A stretch of DNA of 64,000 nucleotides. It comes from Furcasterigmium furcatum. Taxonomy: Eukaryota; Ascomycota; Sordariomycetes; Glomerellales; Plectosphaerellaceae. How positions within the stretch are numbered: position 1 is the stretch's first letter; each line of letters starts with the position of its first letter. The translations under genes were made by a program, and so were the position numbers. Below, piece after piece: positions 21,795-33,000 of this stretch. Where the stretch lies: contig BCIA01000003.1 in assembly GCA_001599815.1 (NCBI GenBank), positions 2,604,001 to 2,668,000 on the forward strand, in the 5' to 3' direction. The notes under the pieces are model-generated. The model did not search any database and was not told where the DNA came from. It saw only the letters and a program-made list of their open reading frames with translations.

Positions 21795-22731
21795 TGCTTC
21801 AGTTTTTGGGTGTTGCTATGTCCACAGGGGCTCGCTCTGCACGGCCGCGCTGATTCAGGGAATGGTGTTCACGCGAGAGTCCAGGTCTGCGCAGTTGGAA
21901 CAAACCCTGGAATAACTGAAGCAGGATGAAGCTATTCGAAGAAGCTCCAAGAATTTACAGCATCGTCGTCCGGGAAATGGACGGCCCATGGTAGAGAGGC
22001 ACGGCGTGGAGGTCCAGCCCGACACGACGCGATGTGCTCGCCCCTGGGCGTGAGAGAAGTTCAGACGACAGCGGCCATGCAGAAGCACGTTCAACGGTGG
22101 CACGTCGGTAAGATGCAAGCTCCCCCAGGCTCCCCCGCCCTGTAGCCCTTCGGAAATGTAACCCCAACGGAGCGGCTGGCTATCTGATGGGCCCAGCCAA
22201 TATCGCTAAGCCTTTTCCAGGGTTCTACAGGGGGCCGGGAATGGCTGGAATCAACCCGATATTACGGTCCTGGTGCTTGGCCTTCAGGCTGCATAAATGC
22301 TTGCATGGCAGGTCACAAGGCCCAGCTGTTATTCTGATGACGATATCGACCTATGGATCATGGCAACGCGGTCTAGATCCTCGTGCGTCCAGTGAACTGA
22401 TGCAGCATGTCGTGTTCATATTGGCCCTGCCATGTTGCTTATCGTCTTGGGCGACATTATTGAGGTGCGAGATGCGGGGAGAGCATCGACACGGCCCATT
22501 TGGTTCTTAACAAGTGTCAATATAGAGCTGAACCCGGCGTACGCGATGTAAGCAACATGCCAGAATGAGGCCCTACCAACTTGGCGACGAGGGGGCAGTC
22601 GGAGGATCAATGTGGACCTATCAGGAAAGGGGGAAATAGGGGTAAAGGACATCTTTCCGGTGTTCACTCAGGAATCATGACCAGGACGCCCTCAAGTTCA
22701 TGTTGCTTTGAATTGATAATAGACCTGAAAA
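21795..22731. promoter_or_regulatory. Spacer between giant genes 1 and 2
   Basis: 937 bp without a supported gene. It must hold the terminator of giant gene 2 and the promoter of giant gene 1, so the two are separate transcription units rather than one message. Confidence 0.45.
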
Positions 22732-25700
22732 CTACGAGTAGGTACTGGCTGGACCAACCTGTACAGCCTTGTATATCCGGAACTGCTCGGTCCTGCTCCC
22801 GATCCTCTCCCACGCTACCCTCTCCTCCCATGTAAAGTCTTGAACCACAGTGACAATGACCTCTTCTATCGTTGCGGCCCCTCCCCACCACCCCATGCAA
22901 ATGCGCCCAACAGGTCGAAACGCCGGGCGGAGGTGCAGATCCGGCAGCAATAGCTGAATCCCGCCCATCTCGCTCAGCTGCCACCCGAACAGAGAGTCGA
23001 TGCCAACCCTCGGCACGACCGTGATAACGTACCACACTTGGCCCGAATCCAGAGGCACACCATCGTCGTTGTATGAGGGCACCTCGTACGTGGCATTGCA
23101 CAACCACCGCGGGCCAACAACCCTCGGCTGCGGGGGTTGCGTCGTCGTCTCGGTCCGCGTGTGGTCGAAGAGCGTCCCCCGCCCGCCGCTGACGGCCGGC
23201 CCGACGGGGATTCTCAGCTCGAGTCTGTTCAGCGCCACGGTACGCGGCGCGGGTTTGAGCGGCGTGATATTGAGAGCTACCCGCGGGGGGTAGACCCGGG
23301 CGGGTATGCCCACGTAGAGGGATTTCTTGTTGCTGTTGTGGAAGTCGCGTGACCGCCAGTTGCGCTCAGAGATGTTTTCGGCCTCGAGATCGAGGAGGCT
23401 GTTGGGGAACTGGAAGCCGGGGAAGAACTGCTCCGAGTGAAGACTGCGTACTTCGAGCGGCCGGGCTGGTGTTTCGGATGCCGGCGAAGCTGCCGGCCCA
23501 ACATTTCTCTGCGCCGAGGAGTCGGCGGGTACAGCGGCCTGGGGAGCGGTCTCGGGAGTGGCAGCAGACGCAGGAGCTTGTGGCCGCTTGACTGGGAGCT
23601 GACGACGTGCCGGGGCGGAAACCGCGGGAGCCCTGGGGGGAGAAGAACTAGGCAGGGCTTGTTGGCGTGCGAGGATCTCCCTGTAAGGCAGCTCGCCTGT
23701 CGTTGCGGCAACCTGCCTGTCCAGGAGAGTCATCTTGAGCGTTGGCTGAGACAGGAGATCGGCGACCAGGGCAGCCGTAAACTGCCCGCGATCCGTTGGA
23801 CGACGATGAGGTAACGTCGTGAAGAGTTTATCATTGACAGATGCGGCCGTGTCGATGAAGCCGGGAAACTGGATCATGCGCGTGTCAAAGTCGAAGACCT
23901 TCTCGACACCGCCGATCACAGCAGGCTGCTCCGAGACCGGTCTGCCTTCTTCATACGGCACTTGCATCCGGCCGCCCCGTTCCCAGACTCCTTTTATGCT
24001 GGGCGTGGTCGTCCCTGGGCCTGCGGACGGCGCTGAGTTGTCCGGATTTGCCGGAGCGGTGAAGGTGACCTGGATTTGGTCTTCCTCCACATCGGTGCCG
24101 ACCGCATAGAACTGCTGGTGTTTAGGCTGACATATCACGAAACCCTCGTGGTACTGGTCTCGAGTTGACATGCCGCGGTTGAACACGCAGAGGAGGATGT
24201 CCTCGCTGATAACGTTGGCGATGCACAGATCCGAATCGGATAGCGGTATTGTGGTCAATCCGTCGGGCAAAGCCCCTTTGATCTCCAGGTTGGGGAACGC
24301 GCCAACAACCGCCGAGCGCATCAGGAACCCCCAGCTGGGCACGGCAGGGTACTCGCCCGCCTCGTCCTTGGTCTGGAGGAAGCGGTTGATCTGCTGTTTT
24401 ATGGCGTCCCGGATGCCGCCATCGTGCTTGTCGAAGCGGTCCGCAATACTCAGGGCGCCATCCAGAAAGCTGTCCATCCAGTTATCGTCGATGTGAAATG
24501 TGCGCAGCGACTCCCGCGGAAGATGCGAAGGGTCCGGAAGGATGTATTGAGGCGGGATATCCCCGAGGAACAGCTTGTCCATCACCCACGCAAGCACAAC
24601 GGCCCAGTCAGTGTTCTTGGGTGCCCCAGTCTCGTTGTAAACGGCACCTTTCACATTCGAGGCCACCTGAGCAGCTGCACTCGGTATGCTCTTCTCCAGC
24701 GCGGCCTCCATAGCGTGGCTGGTGAAGCTCAGAGCGGAGCGCTCCGTGGCAACACCGCACTTGTCGGCACCGCAGGCCCAGCGAGGATGCGTCGTGTCTT
24801 TGAGGGGCACTGTGTCCGAATTCAAGCGAGACGGAAGATGCTCGAGCGCGCGCAGAATCTTCTCGCGGTTTACAAAGGCCTTCTTGTGGGCGAGCACCGT
24901 CTGGGAAGCCTCCCGAATGCCAATCAAATGTATGGCGTTCCGCACTCTCAGAAGTGCGGCCGAGAAGGTCTTGTCGGCAGTGCCCAGGCTCTTGCCAAGC
25001 TCCCATGCGAGGTTGTAGGTGAGATCGGCCAACCCAGTCTGACTGTCGATGATCTGAAGGTCCGTTCCGTACCGAGAGGCGGTCGGGAACGCTTCGCCCT
25101 GCGCGCCGGCCGGGCGAAGCGGATGCGGAACCAGGTTCGGGCTCAGGACAGAACGGTACATGCCCGAGGCCACATCGCCATTTGCGAGACGGTGGCGGAC
25201 AAAGGTGAATCCGTCCTCGAGCCTTCCAGCAAGCCATGCCTTTTGCGCTTGGTCTCCAGGAAGGGCCGGCTTGGCTGGATCCTCATCGGGTGGACTAGAC
25301 AGGCCCTCCGTGACCTTGTCGGGGGCTCGTAATCGTTGCAGGTTATTACCGAGGTTCTCCATAGAGTCCAGAAAGTCGGCGCTGTTGGGCGGAGTGCAGC
25401 TGTATGACCAGCTGTGGAGGGAGATAATGGCCACCCTGTCGCTGGAATCCTTCTTGGCAGTGCCGTAGATTCCCGCAACGGACTCGAGTGAGACGACGTG
25501 AACGACCACTGTCTGGGGCAGCTTGTTCTTGATCGGCCCGCATCGTGGCGAGATCAGCACCCCGTATGTCGACATGCCGGTCTTGAGATCTCCGTCCGTC
25601 ACACCGAGAACATCGGCGAAGCTGGTTGCATCCAGCTGTCTCGCATGAGCCATGTAGCGATAGAACTGATCGGCGGGAGCATTCCACGGAAAAAGCTGTT

Positions 25701-26352
25701 CGACTACGGTTCGGCGAGGCAGAATGACCGAGACTGGTGTGTTCTCGTCCAGGCCAGTAGTGCTGATCCCATTGTCGCCAAATGGTATTTGAGGCTTGGA
25801 AATACTGTCTTTCAGGGTCTTGATGGTCGTCTGGAGGGCATAGGAAGAGCTCGAGAATGGGAGTTCTGTCTCTGACTTCACTGATGGGAATAGGCCCCCA
25901 GCGGGTCGGCTCCCTTTTGGCCCGAGCAGTTCATCTTGGCTCACGATGAGCTCCGCCGGGTCGAATACCATCAGACACAGCCATGGCAAGTTTGGGCCAC
26001 CACCAGGCGCGAGCGGCCTCGCCCATGGAAGATAGGGGTCGTGAAAAACAGCATGAGGAAGGACTCCGCCGCTGATCTCGGCACCTGGCGGAGGGTAGAC
26101 GGAGTGGATGGCGTCTCGGTCTAGCGAGAACTGCGGCGAGCGAACCTCGAGCTGTCTGAACCCGCCGAGGCTTTGACTCTGAGTCGATCCCGACGGTAGC
26201 GGTATGCCGAAGTCGTGGACAACCTTGATTTCATACTTGTCCGGGGGCAGCTGGGGCAGGTGTTGAGAGTAGAGCGTTACAAGGCCGTCGCTGGCAGGAG
26301 GAGTGGTCTCGCGAAGGACACGATGCCGAGAACGGACGGCGGTCGGTGCCAT
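22732..26352 (-). CDS. Giant uncharacterised protein 2 (1206 aa, single exon)
   Basis: A single 3.6-kb frame, ATG at 26352, TAG at 22732. Near the N-terminus, RSPQFSLDRDAIHSVYPPPG followed by LPHAVFHDPYLPWAR and LPWLCLMVF (residues 71-130) form a conserved block. I recall equivalent blocks from large uncharacterised bacterial proteins, from memory only. A Pro/Ala-rich low-complexity linker at residues about 897-975 separates a long N-terminal part from a C-terminal domain of about 230 residues that is beta-rich in character. There is no signal peptide, membrane segment or enzyme motif. It shares a divergent promoter region of 734 bp with giant gene 3, which argues for co-expression. The function is unknown. 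Confidence 0.85.
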   Translation of the reverse strand: MAPTAVRSRHRVLRETTPPASDGLVTLYSQHLPQLPPDKYEIKVVHDFGIPLPSGSTQSQSLGGFRQLEVRSPQFSLDRDAIHSVYPPPGAEISGGVLPHAVFHDPYLPWARPLAPGGGPNLPWLCLMVFDPAELIVSQDELLGPKGSRPAGGLFPSVKSETELPFSSSSYALQTTIKTLKDSISKPQIPFGDNGISTTGLDENTPVSVILPRRTVVEQLFPWNAPADQFYRYMAHARQLDATSFADVLGVTDGDLKTGMSTYGVLISPRCGPIKNKLPQTVVVHVVSLESVAGIYGTAKKDSSDRVAIISLHSWSYSCTPPNSADFLDSMENLGNNLQRLRAPDKVTEGLSSPPDEDPAKPALPGDQAQKAWLAGRLEDGFTFVRHRLANGDVASGMYRSVLSPNLVPHPLRPAGAQGEAFPTASRYGTDLQIIDSQTGLADLTYNLAWELGKSLGTADKTFSAALLRVRNAIHLIGIREASQTVLAHKKAFVNREKILRALEHLPSRLNSDTVPLKDTTHPRWACGADKCGVATERSALSFTSHAMEAALEKSIPSAAAQVASNVKGAVYNETGAPKNTDWAVVLAWVMDKLFLGDIPPQYILPDPSHLPRESLRTFHIDDNWMDSFLDGALSIADRFDKHDGGIRDAIKQQINRFLQTKDEAGEYPAVPSWGFLMRSAVVGAFPNLEIKGALPDGLTTIPLSDSDLCIANVISEDILLCVFNRGMSTRDQYHEGFVICQPKHQQFYAVGTDVEEDQIQVTFTAPANPDNSAPSAGPGTTTPSIKGVWERGGRMQVPYEEGRPVSEQPAVIGGVEKVFDFDTRMIQFPGFIDTAASVNDKLFTTLPHRRPTDRGQFTAALVADLLSQPTLKMTLLDRQVAATTGELPYREILARQQALPSSSPPRAPAVSAPARRQLPVKRPQAPASAATPETAPQAAVPADSSAQRNVGPAASPASETPARPLEVRSLHSEQFFPGFQFPNSLLDLEAENISERNWRSRDFHNSNKKSLYVGIPARVYPPRVALNITPLKPAPRTVALNRLELRIPVGPAVSGGRGTLFDHTRTETTTQPPQPRVVGPRWLCNATYEVPSYNDDGVPLDSGQVWYVITVVPRVGIDSLFGWQLSEMGGIQLLLPDLHLRPAFRPVGRICMGWWGGAATIEEVIVTVVQDFTWEERVAWERIGSRTEQFRIYKAVQVGPASTYS

Positions 26353-27086
26353 GGTTGAGGATTTCGTGACACCTTCTGTTGTCGCTGTCGCCCTGTTGGC
26401 TCTGGGAGGGAGCTTGATTTAGAACGGAGGAGAGGTTCGGAGCTGGGGATCTCTGCAACGACTGCGGTCGTTCGCTCGTGGGATTTGGTGATGTGATCGA
26501 AACTAAAGTCCTGTCCCAAGCGAGCATCGGTACGTAGCTGTCGGACAAGAGCCGAGCGGGCGTCAGGGGTAGTGGCGACGGTCTAGACCCCAGACTCGTG
26601 ACAAGGAAAATCGCCAATGAGATTCAAATGGCATCGACGATGAAGCCATATTTCTGCAGCAGGTGCATGGAGCTGCATTCTCAGCTGGTCCCTTGGTCTC
26701 GTCATGTCCGGATTCAGCAGATAAGCAGCAGGGCATCTCCGGGGGCTGTCCATGTAAGTAAGCTGCATTGCAGGGTTACATTTACTGTCACTTACACCCC
26801 GGGGCGTTTGCCATGTCCCTGCTCACCTATTTTGACCTCTTGTCTTTTTTGCCGGCTGGTGATGCGGAGGGACAACGCCCTTCGTTTCGGGGCGGTTGCT
26901 ACTTACACCATTAACAGTCGACCTCGGCTCTCAACTTCGTCTCACAAGCAGACACTGTCCATCGTTTTGTTTGTTCCCTTCCCTTCACCTCACTTTCCCT
27001 CATCAAATCGACAGATCTCATCAGACGTCGACACTTGAGCCGGAGATTGGGCAGAATCACGGACAGAGCCAAAGGTCACCGCTGCA
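26353..27086. promoter_or_regulatory. Divergent promoter region of giant genes 2 and 3
   Basis: 734 bp between two opposing start codons. Open frames here are short and lack recognisable content. The last 150 bases before 27087 are pyrimidine-rich (TTTGTTCCCTTCCCTTCACC), typical of a fungal core promoter or leader. Confidence 0.55.
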
Positions 27087-30000
27087 ATGGCTGCCAATGC
27101 CATCAATGCATGGCCGCAATTGGGGTCGACGGCGCCGGGAGCTGGGCCTTTCGAGGCCATTCCAACCGTCGCCGGCTTAACGTCCCACACCCACGACCGG
27201 GCCACCCCCCCGACCGGGCCACCCTTTTACACCAAAAATAGCGATTTTACCCCCCCTGTTATCTCCCTAACCTTAACAGGAAATATTACGTAATTAAAAT
27301 ATAGTATAAACTACTATAAGACTATAAGATACATAATCTTAAAAAAAATCTATATCTTATAAAACCTTAGAAATAAGGCCTTAAAGTCTAGAAATTTAGT
27401 TTCTATAGAAATCCCTTACTAATTAGAAATTTAGAAAAATAGCTATATCGTTAGAATTAAAATAGATATAATAAAGAAACTTTCTAATTAGATATTTTAT
27501 ATTATAAAGAATATAATATTATAAGTCTATATTTATAAAAAAAATTATATATAGTATAAAGTTATTTTAAAAATTTCCTTAAGAAAATTTTATATAGGGA
27601 AAAATATTTATAGCTATAACTTAATAAGTTATTTTATTCTCTAAGTTTAAATAAAATCTTTCTATTATATATAGTTTAATCTATAGATTTCTAAGTTNTC
27701 TAAGTTATATCTATTTTAGTTTTAAAGATATAGCTATTTTTTTAAATTTTTAATTAGTAAGGGATTTCTATAGAAACTAAATTTCTAGACTTTAAGGCCT
27801 TATTTCTAAGGTTTTATAANATATAGATTTTTTTTAAGATCATATATCTTATAGTCTTATAGTAGTTTATACTATATTTTAATTACGTAATATTTCCTAT
27901 TAAGGTTAGGGAGATAACGGGGGGGGTAAAATCGCTATTTTTGGTGTAAAAGGGTGGCCCGGTCGGGGGGGTGGCCCGGTCGTGGGTGTGGGACGTTACC
28001 GACCGGCCCCGTTCAGGTCCTGCATCACACACTGACCGCGGGGCTTCCGCACGAGTACGCTCGGCTGTACTTGGTGATCACCGTCCTGCCTGCTGTGTCC
28101 TACAGGAAAGTGGTGCTCGAGCGAGCTGTCCTGGTCGTCGGTCCGTCTCACTCTCAGCGATCGACTTCCAATGCCTCGCTACCACGAGATCTGGCCGGGG
28201 CCATTTGCAGTGTTCTCGAGCTCTTGGACAAGCTCTACGTCAGACGAGGGGGCGCACTTTGCCTCCGAAGTCCCGGCAACAACATCAAGGTACACGGCGT
28301 ACTCGACGCAATCGTCTTCACCAACTTCGAACTAGACCTGTATACGAATCAGGCAGGCGGCCTGATGAACCTGCTTTTTGCGCCGGGCGGCCCTGGAAAC
28401 TCTCTATCCCTGCTGTCGTACTTCAAGAGACAGGCCGGGGCCGACGGGGACTGGAAGCCCTGTACGCGAGTGTACTGTCGCTGGTCTCCAACCGGCCTGT
28501 TCGGGGACCAGAACTCTGTTCAAGTAAGCCAAAAGGTCGAGAGCAACGTGCGCTACATGGTGGCGACCACGCCATCGCCTCAGATGTCGTGCAAGATCGC
28601 CCTCATCCGCAACCGAAATCCCGGGCCGAAGAGAGCCGGGGCGCTGCTCGGCGTGAACATCTTCAATCTCGGGGACCAGGCTGGGTTTCAGGACATGGAG
28701 AAGATCACCAAGCAGCAACTCATCGCTCCGGGTGCCGCGGGCGGCCTCAACGTCGAAGAATTCCCCGGGGCCACGTACAGCCCGAGACTCTACATCCTGC
28801 CCGGCAAGACAGCTTTCAGTACTGTCTTGGTTCACAACATCGGTACCATCGACGCCCCTCGCATCTGCCTTCAGTACAATGTGGATGACCATACCGCATG
28901 GCCAGCGGTGCTCCACACCATATCTTTGTGCGACACTCTCGAGCTTGTTAGCTTTGCTTGGGGGCATGGCTTTGTCCCGACCCACGTAGCTGAGCGGCTA
29001 CTACAGCTAATGCCGAAGACTAATCCGGGTCCTAACAACACGAGAGTGAGAGCCATCAAGAAGCTCGTCATGCAGCTGATTCCTCTGACTGAGGCCCCAA
29101 ACGCCAGCAACCACGCTCGCTACGGTAAGTGTAACCCCAGTCACGGTCCCAACACCATCTCCGGTCATGGTCATAGTCGGTAACACCGCGGATTGACACA
29201 GCTTCTTCGGCCTTTGTTGTTTCCTGCATGTTGTCGTTGTTCCGAGAAAGATGCAGTTTCAACGCCAACTTCTACAACAGGGATCTCGTCAAGCCCATCA
29301 CAGCGAAGCATTTCACGTCCCTGTTCGACCCCGACTTTGGTCTGGATGCCTCCTGGCTTGGACTTTTGGTGGCAAGAGATGAGAAAACCTTCCATAACAC
29401 CATCATCGACATCATCAGGTTTGATGACGGCAGCGGGGAGATAAACGAGTATTGGGAAGACCGGGCCGAACCCTTCCTGAAACAAAAGGTCATTCAAAAA
29501 GATGGCGAAGATAGGACTAAGTTCTTCGAGGGCCTTGTAGCTTTCTGTATGAAGGCATGGGTCAAGAACCTGCCACTCTTGAGAGCGCACGAGCCCGTCG
29601 CTGTCGAAGCACCCTGGCTGTTGCTATGTTCCTCCGGTTCGATTGACGGCGACACCGCGAATGCACTCAAAGAGAACTTGAAGGGAATATGGACCTCCCA
29701 GTCTCAGCCTCGCACACAGACTGTTTCCCTTCAAAGCACACTGGATTTGCGCGCGGCAAAGGTCCAGAGCGCCGCCCCAACTCGCCTGCCCGAGGATTCC
29801 GAGATCAAGATCCAGGATCAACCAGGGGCGATTCGAAGAGCTTCTCCATCGATTTTAGACACCACAAGCAATGGGGGTGCCCAAAACGAAGGTAGTGTTT
29901 ATGTTTTGCTATCCGATTCCGTGTTGTTTGTCGAGTTCCATGGGCATTAATGTCGACTTGCGGTGTCGTTTTCTTCAACTTGGCTCTGGCAGACATTCGT

Positions 30001-33000
30001 GGGATCCTGTTCACGCCGAGAACACAGTGGCTGACGAAAGTGACACAGATCAAGATATTCCACCATCCCCCTTCCTCCACCTCGTACCAGAAACCCCGCC
30101 AGGCCCTCCAGCTCCTGTCTCGGAGGTTCCGGTACCACCGGCGGAGAAAGGACCCACTGAACCCGTGGTGGGTCCGCCGGCGACGCCGAAACCGCCGGTC
30201 GTCGTCCCGGAGCAGTCATCGTCCATCGGCCCCACCGGACTCAAAGTCTTTTCCAGCCGCTTGAAGCCCCCGGTCAGGCTCAGAGACAACGAGACCGACG
30301 GCAGGCAAGGGCCAGCCGTGTGGTACAAGGTGACTCCAGCACTGGCCACCAACCCATTCATGTTCTACCTGCTGTCGATATTTGGCAAGATCGACAAGGT
30401 GGACAAGACGCCCTTCTTTGTCGAGGCGGGCACGGTCACAAATTCTACCACCAAGACGTTGATATGGAACAAGTTCGGCTTCGAATTCCAGATTGCCCCC
30501 TCCAAAGACCCACGGGGAACGCCGGCCAAGTTCGCCTTCAGTAACAACAAAGATGCCCTTGATCGCGAATTTGGACCCGATGCCCCCGGCCCCGCAAACC
30601 CCGTGGGCTACTACCCGAAAGAGGCTCTTATGGTTCTCGCCAGAGACGCCGAGGCGGACAATTCCACGTTTTCCACGGCTAGGGGAGGCAAGTCCACCAA
30701 CACACCGTTCACATTCGAGGATCTGAAGACCTTTCTTGGCTTCGAGAACCCGGTCTACCTTGCCGCATTCTTCAGCGACAATGCCCAGCTTGTGGTAGAC
30801 GAAGGGGCAAAGGGCAAACCCAAACGAAATGGGGTGTGGCTCTGGCCCATGGAGGACCAGAGAGTCGAGATGAGATTGAGTCTGATCCTGAAGCCCGAAA
30901 CCGACCAGAAGGCGGCAGAGGCCTCGAGCAATCTCATCAAAGGCATCATCGACGCCATTGCCCCTGGCTTCCTGGTGGCCGACCCCAAGGAGTTCCGCCT
31001 CATCGCCAAGAAGACGTCCGAGCTCGACAGCACAGCCGCTGACATTGACAAGACTACGACGAAGTCGTCATGCAGCCTGGACTTCATCTGTCCGGTCACT
31101 GTAACTGTCAAGGTTGACAATGTCGACGTTAGGCATAGATTCGAGCTTATCCTGTCCATTGCTGGCAACTCAACCACGGTGCGAGTCCACAAGCCAGCGT
31201 CGACTGGTGCGCTTGGTGCTATTCTGGTCTGGCTCGGGGGAGTGATCGGGGAGGCCGCTAACATCCCTGGGGCGAAGGAGTTGGCTGATCGGAGTCAGCT
31301 TCTGTTCCAGTCTGACACGGCTGCGGAAAAGGCTGCCTTCACCTTGGACTTTCGACAAGTGGTGTTCACTTGGGCAGAAGAGAAGAATGAGGCAGACGGC
31401 ACCACGGCTAAAAGTATGACGGCATTCTCCGTCGACCTCGAAGCCCAAGGCAAGATCGGGAATGCTGCCGAACTCGTCAGCTCTCAGCTCACGTTTAAAT
31501 GGGAACGGGGAAAGAGAAGTTCATTCACCGGAAGCCTTTGGAACGAACTGTGGACGACAAAACCGACCACCATTCCCAAGGGGCTGACCGTGGCATATGA
31601 GCCTTTTCACGTCCTTACGCGCTCGGCCGGGACGAGGAACAGTTTCGATATTGGCGACTTGATCCCCAAAGTGGAAATGTCTGACTTCATTCCGACCACC
31701 ATGCAGAGCTTCTACGTCGAGGTCGCCTCCGATGGCGTGTTCCTCTCTGCCATAATGGTGGCAAAGAAGCCCGCGAAGGACGCCACCAAAGTGCCCATGG
31801 TAACGTTCTCAACTCTGCGTCTCCGCGCTCTCATGACTTCCAAAGACTTGAAGCGCACCATCAATTTGGGCTTCTCGGCGGATGTCTCGCTCGCCACCAG
31901 AACGCCCGACAAGTATCCTCCGGCGCTCCTCAACGTGGCGGTCGAGTACACAAACGAGAAGACCTCTGTGAAGCCGAAAGAAGCTGCTGAGAATCCCAGC
32001 AGCAATGCCGTGGCCAGTACAAAGAAGGTCTGGACCGTCTCGGGCAGCGCGAAGAACCTCCGCGCTGCTCACCTGTTCACGCTCTTCTCCGACGACGAGC
32101 AGGCAAACGGGGTCATGGAATTCATCGAGTCCTGGGGCATCACATCCCTGGCCATCAACTACACGTTCGACAGCACGGCACCATCGAGCTTCAAGGTGGT
32201 GGGAAAACTCGCCGTGGGCGACTTTATTCTGGACTTGACTATGGAAGCCACAGCGAAAGCCTTTACGCTGCACGCGAACCTGGGCGCCGACGCCGACTCG
32301 GTACCACCCACGACCCTCGGTGTGCTGCTCCAGAACCTCTCCGCCGACATCGCGGATCTGCTTCCTCCCTTTATGTCAGAGATGGCGGTCGATCCCGCAA
32401 AGGAGTTTGGCCTCGAGCTCGACATCGCCATGGCGCCCAAAGCGACCAAGGAGAAGCCCAACCCGGACCAGTTCCTGGCGTTTAACGTGGCACTCACACT
32501 GCCCAAGGTGGAAATCTCCTTCGTCCAGCACCGCAGTCCCAAGCTGAAGGACCGGCCTGCCGACGTCACGCGACTCCTGAGGGCCAGCTTCAAGAGCTTC
32601 CCGACAGCGCCCAAGGTGCCCATCGTCGGGGAGGTCACGCCGACATTTGAGCAGCTCCAGTTCATCTGGGCTAGTAGAGACGTGACAAAGAAGATCCAAG
32701 ATGAGCTCAACACTACCGTCTACGAGCAAGACAGTGAGAAGCTCATCACGAAGCAGGTCGCCTCGAAGCACGCGCCAAAGGCCGATGCAGCCGACACCGC
32801 GGTTGTGCTGGTGAAAGGGTGCCATTTCCTTGTCATCGCCAGACCCGAGGGAGATCTCGTTGCAGTGATCGACTATGTCTTTGGTTCCGGAAAACCGGCG
32901 CCGAAACCACTCCCCGGAACGACGGACAACGAGAAGCCAAAAGACGACGAAAAGCCAAAGGATGGAGAGGCACCGAAGGGTGATACAAAGCCGGAAGAGG

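Noticed and set aside
27250..27930. AT-rich segment as mitochondrial, centromeric or large RIP-isochore DNA
   Set aside because: It has matching inverted arms, defined ends and a TA duplication, so it is a single short element.
27954..27998. Possible start of giant gene 3 just inside the element's right arm
   Set aside because: The first codon is GTG within the inverted repeat; the true ATG at 27087 joins in frame when the element is removed.
29871..30027. Coding use of the 5' end of the long frame at 29871-34862
   Set aside because: This segment lies in an intron (29892-30027); the preceding exon ends in another frame and joins correctly only after splicing.
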